A stretch of DNA of 64,000 nucleotides, taken from positions 1,450,501 through 1,514,500 of the forward strand of contig CAUEEP010000725.1 of the NCBI GenBank assembly GCA_958450365.1, read 5' to 3'. The stretch comes from Mesorhabditis belari. Its lineage: Eukaryota; Nematoda; Chromadorea; Rhabditida; Rhabditidae. Below, piece by piece: positions 32,186-43,273 of this stretch (positions are counted from its first letter, which is position 1; each line of letters opens with the position of its first letter). A model generated the notes under the pieces. That model had not been told where the DNA came from. It ran no database searches and was given only the letters and a program-made list of their open reading frames with translations. The translations under genes and the position numbers were made by a program.

Positions 32186-32574
32186 TTTTTAAAAGAAATA
32201 TTGAAGATAGAAGTTACACAATGTCCAATATTTCTTACTATTAAATATTGATTTACTTTGCAAATGACAAATGAAAGAAATGCACTTAAATGCTAATCAA
32301 AAATCAACGAAAACTATTTTCCTTTCAAAGAAAACGACTTTTTTCTGTCCTATAAACAAATGCAAAAATAGTAAAGAAAAGAAAGAAATCTAAAGCTAAA
32401 GTCTTTTTCAAAATCAGTACATTCTTTATAAGATATCAGTTTATAAGAGATCATTTTATAAGCGATCAATTTTCGTTGAAAACAATATCTTTTTTTTTTT
32501 CAAACGAATGCGCAGTGATAAATAGAAAAGGGCAAAGAAATAATACTTGAAAAACTCACAAAAAAATAAGAAAT

Positions 32575-32622
32575 TTAGGGTATTTAAGGAAAGAGTGTTT
32601 GATTTGCGACAACTCAACCAAA
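32575..32622 (+). promoter_or_regulatory. possible core promoter
   Basis: TATTTAAGG at about 32581 lies 42 bases upstream of the secreted-precursor ATG (32623). Weak evidence; no initiator could be defined. Confidence 0.3.
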
Positions 32623-34939
32623 ATGAAGTTACTCCTTTTGACTCTGCTGTTCGTCGTTGGTCTTTGGGTTTGCTCTGGTAAGATTCCAAAGATCAAAATT
32701 TTGCCTCAAGCTTTTAGAGTACATACAACTACAGAAAGAATAGGTCTTTTCACAAAAAATGAAAAAACTTTCAGCCATGGAGAATCGTCACCAGAGAGGC
32801 GGTGAAAGTCTCCAAGAAAGCGGAGGCACATTAAAACAAGGAGAATTCGCTGGTGAGTTCAATTTGAATCCTCATTTTGGCGACAAATTTTTGATTTACA
32901 AAGAGCTAAAGAATCTAAATGAATGGAAAAACATATGAATTTATTGAAAATAAAAAAGCGCATGATTTCAGAGGAAACTCGCAACAAAAGAGAAGAGGAA
33001 GAGGAAGAAGAGGAGGAAGAGGAAGAGGACACACGAGTCAAACGGGGCTTTGGTGTGATATTTTTAGTGCACTTTACAGTACGATAAGTCTATTTAGCTA
33101 CGGATTTTTCAAAAACCAACTAAAAACTGCAAATGTAAATGAAAAAAATCTAGCCCCAAGAGCTCACCAAAAGAGAGAAGCCGGCGGTCAACAGAACAGA
33201 CGTGCGATGCGCGGAAGTGTGCAGGGTGAACTTTATGTTGATTCTAAAACGTTGTATTATCAAAATGTAAAGAAAATAATGCTATTCATTGAAAAAACTC
33301 AAACAAGCAAAGATCAATCGGTAAGGTATTCTCAATTTTTATCCATGATTTCTTTCCATCTTCTACACAGATCCCGGATCGAATTTAAACGGTTCCTTGG
33401 AGGTAAAATAGGCGTGGAGCTTATTTATGTCTTGATTATTATCAAACTGTACATCTCCCAAGAAATGTTTCAACATTCAAAATAAAAAATAATCTGAAGG
33501 TGCAAGATCAGGGAGTGAGGGCAAAATTTCCCTAGCTAGCTCCTTAATTTTTAAATACCGTATTCTCTCTAATAGTATTGCGGTCCGAGAGGGGGTTGAA
33601 AAAATAGTAGTGCACCCTTGAAAATTTGAATTTCTGGTGCTTCTTTTTCATCTAAACCTTTTTGTCTTTATGTTTTTATGACATTCTAAAGCTATTCAAG
33701 CAAGTGAGGCTTTTTTTATTCATTTATTAACTATTCTTCACATGAAAAAGTTAGCAAAAAATCTAAAATTGTTGTGCAAAGTGCAAAAAAATCTTTTTGT
33801 TGTTTGTCAAGACACAAATTGTCAACTCGCCGGCCCACAACTGGATTTGAAAAGGAGCCAAAGGAGCCAAAGGTTTACGTGAAAGAAGTGCAAGAATTTT
33901 TGGAATAAATCTTACTTATCTGTCTTACTTTGGTAAATGATAAAACTCTTTAATAGTAGTGCACTCTCTAATAGTGTTGCGGTCCAGGAGGGGGTTGAAA
34001 AAATAGTAGTGCGCACTACTATTAGAGAGAATACGGTAAGCAGCTTTTGGAGTGTGGGGTTTAGCTCAGTCTTAGAAATCGGACTCTTGACGGCTTGGTC
34101 CCCAATTTCTTTAAAGCTTCGTTAACCCTCACTAGTTGTTCCGAGTAAAGCTCAGGACTATTTGTCTAGGTTTTAGCACCTCATAATGCACTAATCCTTT
34201 CGAATTCCACCATAAACAGAGAATGATCTTCGATCCATGGATATCGGGCTTAGCGGTGGTTTGTGGGGCTTCACCAGCAAAGAGCCATTGATTTTTTCGA
34301 GTGACATTGTCATAATTGATCCAAGTGAACGGTGAGATTCAGCAGGGGTTCCTTGATGGAAATTGTCGAGCAAGGCAGCTCAAAGCACGAGCTTGTTTTC
34401 ATCCATTTTCGCAGTAAAAACTACACATTCACTAGATTTATAAACATTTCTCCTTTCACTAGCGAAGTGAAAAGAGAAATGATTATAAATCTAGCAAATG
34501 TGTAGTTGATTTTTGTTCAAAACATTACGGAAGCAAACACTTGGCAAATTGGCAGTACCGGAGAATTCGAAGCGCACATTATTCACACCCATATAACAAC
34601 TTTCAAGTATTTATCTGAAATTTGACAGAAAAGAGAAGAAAATCTATCATTATAATAAAAATTTCAGGGCAGAGTGCTCAAAAAAGAGAGGCCGGAGGAA
34701 AGAAAGTTGAGCAGCGCTATACTTGGTAAAAGATTAGGATAGTTTAAGCAAAATCCCAATTCTGAAGCCCCATTAGAGTGTTTTCCTCTCTTGTGACATT
34801 GAAAAAAGTCTATTAAAAAGATTATCGTTTAGTCAAAGTCTTATCTTAATCTAATTTTAGCAACTCTGACACTAAAAAAAACCCTCAAAAGTCATTAAGT
34901 TTATCCAAAAGTGACCTATTTGGTGATTACAGTTGGTGA
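32623..34939 (+). CDS. secreted propeptide with Lys-Arg sites, six exons, 140 aa
   Basis: Exons: 32623-32677, 32775-32852, 32972-33052, 33154-33225, 34668-34725, 34861-34939; 423 bases, in frame, stop TGA. It starts with a signal peptide (MKLLLLTLLFVVGLWVCS), then a Gly/Glu/Gln-rich part, a run of twelve Glu, and basic sites VKRG, HQKREAGG and AQKREAGG. The QKREAGG motif occurs in two neighbouring exons, suggesting internal exon duplication. Layout (signal peptide, acidic spacer, repeated peptides bounded by KR) resembles neuropeptide-like or antimicrobial precursors, but I recognise no known mature peptide, so this is inference. One cysteine follows the signal region (near YTCNSD). Intron 4 holds a MITE, a mariner fragment and a palindrome. 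Confidence 0.65.
33557..34037. mobile_element. CCGTATT MITE, divergent-core copy
   Basis: Canonical ends (ACCGTATTCTCTCTAATAGT / ACTATTAGAGAGAATACGGTA), but the subterminal word is TGCGGTCCGAGAGGGGGTTG, repeated near 33980 as TGCGGTCCAGGAGGGGGTTG in the same direction. The internal sequence is unrelated to the other copies. Confidence 0.8.
34130..34405 (-). pseudogene. mariner transposase fragment
   Basis: Minus-strand frames give LLDNFHQGTPAESHRSLG joined to YDNVTRKNQWLFAGEAPQTT and HGSKIILCLWWNSKGLVHYE, i.e. the N-terminus fused by deletion to the middle of a mariner transposase. Frames are interrupted. Confidence 0.75.
34415..34505. repeat. near-perfect palindrome
   Basis: ACTACACATT.CTAGATTTATAA...TTTCTCCTTTCACTAG pairs with its complement over roughly 40 bases per arm with almost no loop. 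It could extrude as a cruciform or be a minimal foldback element. Confidence 0.8.
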
Positions 34940-34949
34940 TTACATACAG

Positions 34950-35070
34950 TGGCTACTTTATCTTCTAAAATTAACATTTCTTCGAATTTCAATAACTCTA
35001 ACTCTGATAAATTTTATTGTTTTAGGTCTGGATGAAGAAATGAAAACTTTTCGTCGACGAAAAACGTTAG
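34950..35070 (+). repeat. duplicate of 27525-27645
   Basis: Both contain ACTTTATCTTCTAAAATT, ATTTCAATAACTCTAACTCT, an acceptor TTGTTTTAG and then a short coding-like piece (EEMKTFRRRK here, LVEEIETFRRRK there). The shared piece may be a relic exon of the protease family, but I cannot place it. Confidence 0.65.
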
Positions 35071-35294
35071 AATTTTGTTTTTTCTGTTATTACTTTCAAT
35101 ATTCGATAAAGCAATTTTAAAAAAAAACATTTTAACAAAAACAAAAACAAAATTTAGAATGTTAGATAAGAAACTTGTCTACTTTTTTACTTTTTACTTT
35201 AAATTTACTTAATGATACTTCAGTAAGCGATGCAACAAAGTTAAGTCTTTACTTTTGTAATAGATTGCTTTGCTTAAAAGATAAAGAAACAGTT

Positions 35295-36130
35295 AATAAA
35301 ATAATCTAACTGCATTCATTATTAAAGCAAAAAAACGAGAAAAACCCAGACATTTGGGTTACGGTAATTTGCCAAAATTTTAGCGCACAGACCCTCAAAT
35401 CTTCCAGCACTTTTTCTTTTGTGATTGCTCAGAGTTTTTATTTTTTGCGAATTTCTTATTTGGAGTCCATGCATTTCACAAGATTCTGATTTTTGATCGC
35501 TTTTTGTTAATTCAATTTATTTTCAAAAACTAATCCTAGAAAAAGTGAGTCATTTATCGATTTCATTCTCGAGAGCCGTGTCCGCATGCTGAGAATCATC
35601 TTGAGACTTCTTGGGACATTTGTGGCCGTTCACCTGGCCGATGAGGCTAATGGAGATCAGGTTTTGAAAGCTAAAATTGTGATTTTTATTTAAATCATTC
35701 TAGTTCGTTGACGTGAACAATTTATCGAGCGACTTGAAGAGTGATCTCGGCTCGGATGCTGAAGATTTTCAGAAACTCAGAAATCGATTTCATTCTCGAG
35801 AGCCGTGTCCGCATGCTGAGAATCCCGTTTGACCTCTCCGACGATTGAAACGAAGTGGTTGGAACTAAAAACATAGGGAAACAGTTAATAAAATAATCTA
35901 ACTGCATTATTAAAGCAAAAAACGAGAAAAACCCAGACATTTGACCCTTTGGGTTACGGTAATTTGCCAAAATTTTAACGCGCAGCCCCTCAAATCTTCC
36001 AGCATTGATTTCTCTTTTGTGATTGCTCAAAATCTCTTTTTTTGCGATCTGGAGTCCATACAACATTTCACAGGATTCAGCTTTTTGATCGCTTCTTGTT
36101 AATTTCATTTATTTTCAAAAAGTGAGTCAT
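35295..36130. repeat. tandem duplication, about 580-base period
   Basis: 35290-35550 (GTTAATAAAATAATCTAACT, AACGAGAAAAACCCAGACAT, CCCTCAAATCTTCCAGCA) is repeated at 35885-36130. Sequence at 36131-36770 shows no gene. Confidence 0.75.
35586..35832 (+). CDS. possible small secreted protein, two exons, 67 aa
   Basis: Exon 35586-35660 encodes a hydrophobic leader (MLRIILRLLGTFVAVHLADE); exon 35704-35832 (acceptor ATTCTAG) encodes an acidic stretch (NNLSSDLKSDLGSDAEDFQK), then stop TGA. The join is in phase. The 42-base word containing GATTTCATTCTCGAGAGCC occurs both over the start codon (about 35556) and in the last exon (about 35782), so the small gene sits inside a local duplication. Not recognised. 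Confidence 0.4.
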
Positions 36131-36775
36131 TTGTCGATTTCATTGAAATTTCTCGTTAATTTCTCAACTGGTTGTTAAATTATGACCACTTGCTGAAAGC
36201 GGTTTTTTAATATATTTAAAGAATTGAACTTGATGGTTTTCTCCTATCTTCTTACATCAATTATAACTATAAATACTATTTTAAATATAATTATTGATGG
36301 GATTTTGTTTTACTTTAAAAAGTTGCTGAAAAATGGGAAGCTCGTAAGGCTCGTAACTATGTCCAGCAATGTATAAGTACAGTACTGGACAATGAAATAT
36401 CATATTTGAAAAACGATCGTCACTTTCGTGCGTCTGTAACTCCCTTGCTTTTGAGTTTAAACTATTAGTGTTATACATTTTCAGAAAGCTCTTTTCAAGG
36501 GCTACACAATGGTAATATTAATATTTAGAAATACCGTATTTTTTGACGCATTTCAGCGTGCACAAGATGAGATACTCAAAATTTTTGATTTTCAAAGCTG
36601 TTTTTCTTTATGAAAGAGTGCTTGAATCGCTCTGAAACTAAGATTCGGAATCTACGCGAAAATTTACCTTAGAATAATCAATATTTTAAAAATTTAATCA
36701 AAGTTTCATAGGGAAAAAAAACCACATTCTGATGAACATTTCTATAAGTAAATCATTCCAATCAGAAATTTCTAG

Positions 36776-36880
36776 CCTTTTCAAGAAGGCCTTTTCAAGA
36801 AAGCCTTTTCAAGAAAGCCTTTTCAAGAAAGCCTTTTCAAGAAAGCCTTTTCAAGAAAGCCTTTTCAAGAAGGCTGCATT
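36776..36880. repeat. 15-base minisatellite
   Basis: About seven copies of CCTTTTCAAGAAAG. No spacers, so not CRISPR-like. Sequence at 36881-37265 is the 3' flank of the protease gene with no gene seen; at 37040-37085 it shares words with 29645-29690 in inverted orientation. Confidence 0.85.
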
Positions 36881-37265
36881 CGAGGCAAATCGCCTATGAG
36901 ACAAACGCAGTTTCGCATGTTTTTGAAGAAGATTTTATTTTATTTTAACGAGAGATTCTTTTCAAATAACAATTGAATTGTTATTTATTGTTTAAAACAA
37001 AAGTGTAACTTTAAATAGGCTTTTTGAAGGGTTTTTCAATTGAAAACAGGTTCAAATAGGTGAGCACTATGGCAGTTTGCCTCCAGCGCACTACAATAAT
37101 TCTTTGGAGGGCTAGGTGGCTCTGATCAGGATGTTTTAAGTGCAGAAATGCTCTCATAAATGATTTCACAAAAACAAAAGCATTATTTGTTTTCTTTATT
37201 CGTTTTCGTACAAATTTGAATCGTATTGTGCAAGATATAGAAAATTTAGCGATAAATCTTCAGAT

Positions 37266-40200
37266 TCAGTTCATATCAGCTCCATCATTATAAATTTGAG
37301 CTTGATCCATGAAGTAGGACTCGACCGAGCAAAGATCTTGACCGGCCCATATCTGGAAATAAAGTAGCTAGAGTTTACGGGTAAAATTTCATCGGCTAAC
37401 TCTTGAATACTTAAAAGACTTTCAATTACCCTAGCATAGCCATCTTCTCCCCAACTTGTGCCCCACGAGTTTCTCACGATCCAGTACGGGTAGTCGTCCT
37501 CCACTCCTGAAAGTCATACTTTATCTTATCTAACATAGATAATTCCGAAATGTCAGTCTCTCCGCGCGGCGCGCAATGGCCGAGTGATCAGCGCGCTCGC
37601 ATCTCGCACTCGCTGAGAGCGAGAGGTCAAGGGTTTAAATCCACCTCCGGTCAAACATTTTTAACAATAACCGATTTCCACAAAAATTACCAAAAGCTTC
37701 CCAAAAGCTCAAGTATACAGGAGCCCCATAATCCCTCTGAAGACTGTAGCTCAGTCAAAAGCTAACCGATTTCCACAAAAATTTTCCAAGTAAATTTTGA
37801 GTGATTCTCCTATAGTGGCGTCCATTATCTAACCAATAGGAGCTCATAATTTTTTTAAAAAAGCTCTCAAAGTTGGGAGTCACACTTAGCCTGGCACACG
37901 ACCTAGTTTTGGGGTTTTTGAAGTGATATTGAAAGCCGATTGGGAGATTTTTGCATCAAATCTATCAGAAAGATGTCTTACGATCTCCTTTTCATCGTTT
38001 ACGGGAAAAATCTCACAGAAAATTCATAAAACTCTGCTTATTTATGATTTTGAGGTTTACCTACCGTATCCCGTTATGACCATCGCATGTCCTCCCAATC
38101 CGGACAAATCCTCGCAACTTGTATCGAAAATCCCTCCATCGTAGTACATGAAATTCCAGTTTATGTAAATCCCTGAAATCATTTCATCCTCTTTTTTAGC
38201 TCATAAACTTTGTTTTTTTGATATTTTAGTGTCTCTAAATTTACTGACCACTGAATTTACTGACTGAATGGGTCCATCATTAACAATGGCTCTCTTCACA
38301 GTGTCCATATCAAAAGGTAACAGATCGGTGACTGATGAGACCGATAATCGCTGTTTAAACTGAAAAATGTTTGATGGTAAGCTGGCTGGATCAAAATAGG
38401 AACCGTATTGGATCAAAATAGGAACCGTATTGGATCAAAATAGGAACCGTATTGGAACCGTATTGGATTAAAATAGGAACCGTATTGGAGCCGTATTAGA
38501 TCAAAATAGGAACCGTATTGGATCAAAATAAGAACCGTATTGGAACCGTATTGGATCAAAATAGGTTGCAAAAAAAACTGACCGAGTAACAGCTGAGGTC
38601 ACCTGTTGGATTGTATGGAGATTCGGTCTTCAGGCCGATACCTTTGCTCATGTAGTGACTAAATAGGAAGCTTTATTTGGAAATCTTTAATAAATGGAAA
38701 GGTTCCATTTATTAAAGATTCAATTTCAACTTGTTTAAAGGCTAACTAATGAGTAAATGTTAAAAATAGACTTAAAATAAAGTGTTGAAGCTTGTAAAAA
38801 CTCACTTGAAAGCGACACTCGGAAAGCCGCCCTTGCAGATCGTTCGTTTGTTCGGATAGACACAAGTCATTTGCTAAAAACGCCAAAAATTGAATAGCAA
38901 ACGAAATAGTGAATTTAGTAACGTTACCTGTTCAGATAAATCGACGATCTCGTTGTTCTCGCGAGCATACTGAATCTCCATGCAAGCTGCGGCGCTAAAA
39001 ATTTGGGAAAACTTGCGTACACATAGATGTTTGTTGAGAATGAAAGTGAATACGCTTTATTTAATATTTATTGTATTAGATTGAAACTCTCAAAACTCCA
39101 ACAGAAAACGCCACAGTCTCCTTGATTTTTCACCTCTGGCACCACATCTTTGTCTCTCCAATCGAAAGATTCAGGGAGCTCCTGAAAGGTTGAGTAATTT
39201 TTTGGATAAACTGGTTAATAACTGAAAGAAATGCAAAGGCATGAGCTAACGAAAACTGTCGATTCTTTTTTGCCGTTGGGAATCTAAGGTTTTTCATGTT
39301 TTTCTCAGCACAAACCCTTCAAGTTTGCCTAAGTTTGACCATCATTCGATGCAGAATAAAATTGCGCGTCGAATGATACCAAAACCAACTCAGATTGTAA
39401 TATCTACGTAAAGTTGTTGGATAAAAACCTAGACCCCGCCAATTAAGGACGGAACTTAGCCTTTTGCCTTATAACTTTGAATTGATATTACATTTTGAGT
39501 TAGTTTTGGTATCATTCGACGCGCAATTTTATTCTGCATCGAATGATGGTCAAACTTAGGCAAACTTGAAGGGTTTGTGCTGAGAAAAGGATGAAAAACC
39601 TTCAATTGTCAACGGCAAAAAAGAACGGACAGATGTTTTCGTTACAAGTTTGAGCCTAAATCACTGCTTACCTCATCATCATCTCTCCGTTTTCTCGTAT
39701 TTTTTTGTTTCTTGACATAGCGTTTAGCTGGCTTCAAAGCATCAAGCTGAAACGTTATTTTTATTGTTTTTTATAAACAAACGCCAGAGCCATTCACCTG
39801 TAAACTCCTTTTAGGAAGGCTAGAGTCCGTCTGATTCGTGTCTCTCTTGTGTCTTGGTGGTTTGTCCTTCAATGGGATTAGGGTCTGAAAAAGTTGTTAA
39901 CTCAATTTAATTACAAGGTGGCCGCAAATTATCGCCTCGTAGCTTTTGGACTATGAGCTCTGGGCCACTTACGAGACTGTCTTAAGCTGCTACACTGTCG
40001 TAAGTCCTTACGACACCATTTCACCACCATTTTACGACACTGTCGTAACTTTATGACACCATTTCATCACCACTTATGACACTGTCGTAACTTTACGACA
40101 TCTCTCAATGTAAACATTCTTACGACACCTCAAAGGCTACTATTAGCGGGTGTCGTAACGGGAAAACGCTACTATTTTAAGCTAGAAGAAAAATAAGGTG

Positions 40201-41505
40201 TTGAGCCTTTGAGGTGTCGTAAGAATGTTTACATTGAGAGATGTCGTAAAGTTACGACAGTGTGGTGAGGAAATGGTGTCATAAAGTTACGACAGTGTCG
40301 TAAAATGGTGGTGAAATGGTGTCGTAAGGACTTACGACAGTGTCGCAGCTTAAGACAGTCTCGTAAGCTCATAAAAACCAGAGCCCAGAGCTCATAAAAA
40401 CACCACATGGTTGAAGATTTTTGTTGAAAAAACATTTGTTTTGAGCTTTTTAACTAGAAAAGATTTAAATAAACCATGTGAGAGCCCTTAAAACGAAAAG
40501 CTGCAGATTGAGTTGCGTAGAAAGGATTGTTTTGAGCGCCTCTTTCAAGCCTTTAATAAAAATCTCAAAAGCATCTTACAATTTGTATAAAGAAATTCTC
40601 TGTAGAAAATCATCGCCATTTTCATATAAAAAAGAAATTAAACCGTTTCGCGAAGCTACAGCCAAGATATGGTCCAAAAACTAAGAGACGATGACTTGCG
40701 ACCATCCTTTATCTCAACTTACAGCTAAAGTCTCTTGCTCATCGAGGTCCATATAGGGATGCATTCCGACTTTATAGTAGAGCTTTTTATTGAGCAACTC
40801 CTTCAAATAGTCATTGTTCGAGACGAAATTCGTTGCTGCTTTGTCCCCATTTGATCTGTTGATCTTTTTCGTGTATCTAAATTTTATTCTAAATTCTTTA
40901 CAAGTTCTGTGGTCTTTTGAATTACTTAACGATTTTATCATAGACCAGCTAGTTGATAGATGGCTAGATGGCTGACTAGTGAGAGCAATTTTCTTATAAA
41001 CATCTCCAATCGATCCACCGATCCCGAAAATCCCCGGGTACTAGCTTTCTTCATAAAGTCAGATTTCATAAAGCCTAAGTACAGACTAAATACAAGCTAG
41101 TCTATGATAAAAACTTTAAGAAACTCAAAAGAAAATGAAATTTGACTTTGAATTTGACTGACCTTTTTCCAAAGGTCACAAAGTCGTTTTTGTGAGAGCC
41201 GAGAATGGAGAGAACACTGGCGGGTAGGTTTGTGAAATCGAGATAGGTGATCTGAAGAAGAAAAAAGTCTACTCACAAATTGATTTTAAAAAATTGCTGA
41301 TAATTTGCTGATCATTTGCTTCTCTCAGCCACCTCACCTCTGTATGTACATCTTTGGTGTTCTCCGTGTCGATCTCAATCTTGATGTGCTGCTTCGAGTT
41401 CGAGTGAATGTTTTGCAGAGTGTTCATCAGGTGCCCGGAGATACCGCCTTGAGGTTTCGGCTCGGCATCGGTCGAAAAAACTAAAGCCAACAGCCAAATA
41501 AACAT
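37266..41505 (-). CDS. papain-family (C1A) cysteine protease, 13 exons, about 421 aa
   Basis: Exons: 41505-41338, 41251-41163, 40876-40723, 39884-39798, 39746-39672, 39181-39087, 38994-38928, 38873-38806, 38658-38583, 38359-38245, 38172-38065, 37506-37430, 37352-37266. The whole is in frame with stop TGA. A signal peptide ([15 protein letters not shown]) is followed by a long pro-region with an I29-like part ([16 protein letters not shown]). Mature domain: [14 protein letters not shown] with catalytic Cys in FCWSF, LSEQ, CKGGFPS, catalytic His in [11 protein letters not shown], catalytic Asn in WIVRNSWG. One extra residue lies between CG and the catalytic Cys (CGVFCW against the usual CGSCW). 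The donor of exon 6 would be AG|TT; every other junction is canonical, so this may be a one-base loss there. Another ATG 18 bases upstream (41523) is possible, but a GCAG acceptor-like site separates the two. Likely lysosomal or secreted. Confidence 0.85.
37566..37655 (+). repeat. tRNA-like sequence in protease intron 11
   Basis: CAATGGCCGAGTGATCAGCGC resembles a Ser/Leu tRNA A-box region and AAGGGTTTAAATCC a B-box, with a GAGAGCGAGAG variable-arm-like stretch between. The acceptor stem does not pair well. Confidence 0.5.
38393..38567. repeat. minisatellite, GGAACCGTATTGG family
   Basis: Tandem GGATCAAAATAGGAACCGTATT and GGAACCGTATT units in protease intron 9. The GGAACCGTATTGG word is the complement of the unit at 46150-46335 and 49848-50640. 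Confidence 0.88.
39283..39605. repeat. foldback element in protease intron 5
   Basis: Arms 39283-39395 and 39495-39605 are inverted copies (AAGGTTTTTCAT, CACAAACCCTTCAAGTTTGC, CATCATTCGATGCAGAATAA, GCGCGTCGAATGAT). It shares the CATTCGATGCAGAAT core with the 41836 and 57510 elements but has no tRNA-like centre. Confidence 0.85.
39951..40395. repeat. foldback element rich in TTACGACA in protease intron 3
   Basis: Long inverted arms (ends GAGCTCTGGGC / GCCCAGAGCTC) made largely of repeated TTACGACAC / GTGTCGTAA words, with ACTCAATG-type ATGTAAACATTCTTACGACA near the loop. At least a dozen TTACGAC/GTCGTAA occurrences. Confidence 0.85.
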
Positions 41506-41520
41506 GATGTCTGCGATGAA

Positions 41521-41821
41521 CAACGGGAAAAATTGATTGGATCACCAGCCGCACTCCTTGTGCCCTCCGATGAACAAATCGGATCGGATGAACAAATGAT
41601 CTCTCGGGTGCGTTCAGTTAAAAGTTCACTTTGAAAAAGAGATAAGATTTTTCGTTTGTCGATCCTTTTGATCGGCATTTCAAATAAAAAAGTGACTCGA
41701 GTTTACCAAAAAAACTGTTCTCGTTTCTCACTGGCAGTACATTTGAGAGAAATTTCCGGGTTTCAGTGCTCAACGGCAAAAAAATTGATTGGATCACCAG
41801 CCGCACTCCTTGTGCTCTTCG
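41521..41821. repeat. duplicated protease 5' flank
   Basis: ATTGATTGGATCACCAGCCGCACTCCTTGTG occurs at about 41533 and again at about 41784, so about 250 bases upstream of the protease are duplicated in tandem. Confidence 0.75.
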
Positions 41822-41835
41822 TTTGACTGATAAGG

Positions 41836-42292
41836 GAAGGTCAAATGGATGTACTGGCTAAATCAAATGAGCCATTCGATGCAGAATTTCACGCTAATCA
41901 TGATGCTGCTTCTCTTTTTTGCTACGGAGCACTCTGCCAAAAGATATACGCGTTTAAAGTCTTGTAAGGAGTTTAAGAAACCTAAAAAAGGAAAAAAGGG
42001 AGTCAGCTACCGGATCTGAACCAGAGAGTCCTCTATTCTCTAGATCCTTGCGTCCTAACTCACTACTATTCGGCCACCGCTGTAAGTGCTGAGCTGACGG
42101 AAGACAGGGTTGTCATGTCGCGGTTTGATTTTTGAAACTAGGTTTCTTAAACTTTTTACAAGACTTTAAACGCGTATATCTTTTGACAGAGTGCTCCGTA
42201 GCGAAAAAGGGAAGCCGCACCATGATTAGCGTGAAATTCTGCGTCGAATGGCTCCTGTCATTTGGCCAGCACATCCAGTTGACCTTCCCTTG
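41836..42292. repeat. foldback element with tRNA-like centre
   Basis: Arms of about 150 bases (41836-41985, 42135-42292) share TTTAAAGTCTTGTAA, AAAAGATATACGCG, GAGCACTCTG, ATTCGATGCAGAATTTCACG. The centre holds a minus-strand tRNA-like stretch (about 42085-42005): GGTGGCCGAATAGTAG and CTGGTTCAGATCCGG. Confidence 0.8.
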
Positions 42293-43273
42293 TGAGTATC
42301 GTTGGCTTTTATCATAAATTAAATGACATTTAGCTAAACTGAACAGAATCAGCTTGTTTGAGATAAGAGCTAAGAGCTTACATAAAAAGTTTTTTTTAAA
42401 AATACAGAAGCGATAGACAATTGAAAGGCTAAAGAGATATAAGATCGGTTTTTGAGATGCTCTGGGCTGTCGTAAAGCGCAAAAAGTAGAGCTAAGGCTA
42501 TCATCGTGTCACCCACTGTTTCTTTAATCTTTACTCACCTCTTCTTCAAAAAAAATTGTAAGTATTTTATCGAGGGCATCATTTTACATGAGTATCATTG
42601 AAATCAGCTTGTTGAGAACGGGAAAACGCACGAATTGAGCGTTTTCAGCGCTGATTAGTTCTAGCTCAAGTTTTCAATGTAAATGTCAATGTTTCAAGTT
42701 AACATTTCCATTTATAACTACTGCTGGTTAACATTTGGTAATGAAGTACTGATGGATTTTGTCAGCTTTAAAAGAAAACTTCTCCCTTTGAATGTACAAT
42801 TGCACAAGCATCAATTAAAACTAATTGAGTCAATGAAAGCAAACAAATGCTGACGAAAAAGAAATGTTTCTTTGCATTTTCTTTAAATAATAGGTACTTT
42901 AGAAAGACTAATTGGTTTTTTTGGTGTATTTTTGGATAGAATCATGTATGATTTTTTAAGATTTTTGTTATCTAAAAGTTAAACGCTAAATGGAGGTCAT
43001 CAAAAATTCTTGGAATCACTAATTTTACAAATTCGAACACTATTTATCAGCGCTCACTTTCAAGTGAACACGTTTTGGTTAAATTTTTGAGTCTTTGAGC
43101 AAAAAAACATCGAATCATAGGTGAAATTTCAGTCTCCCGGGATTCGTTTCGATTCATTTTTAATCTTTTTCATATAACAAAAAGATCGTTTTCATTGATT
43201 GTGAATTAGTTTTGAAGGTCTTGCAGAATTCTATGAAATTAACGCATTGGTGAAGTTGTGATTCACGGCAACA
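42293..43273. other. no gene seen
   Basis: AT-rich, no splice-supported exon. Presumed 5' flank of the 43274 receptor and 5' flank of the divergent protease. Confidence 0.4.

Noticed and set aside
36776..36880. Possible CRISPR-like direct repeats (also at 8930-9053)
   Set aside because: Units are contiguous with no unique spacers, and the genome is eukaryotic.
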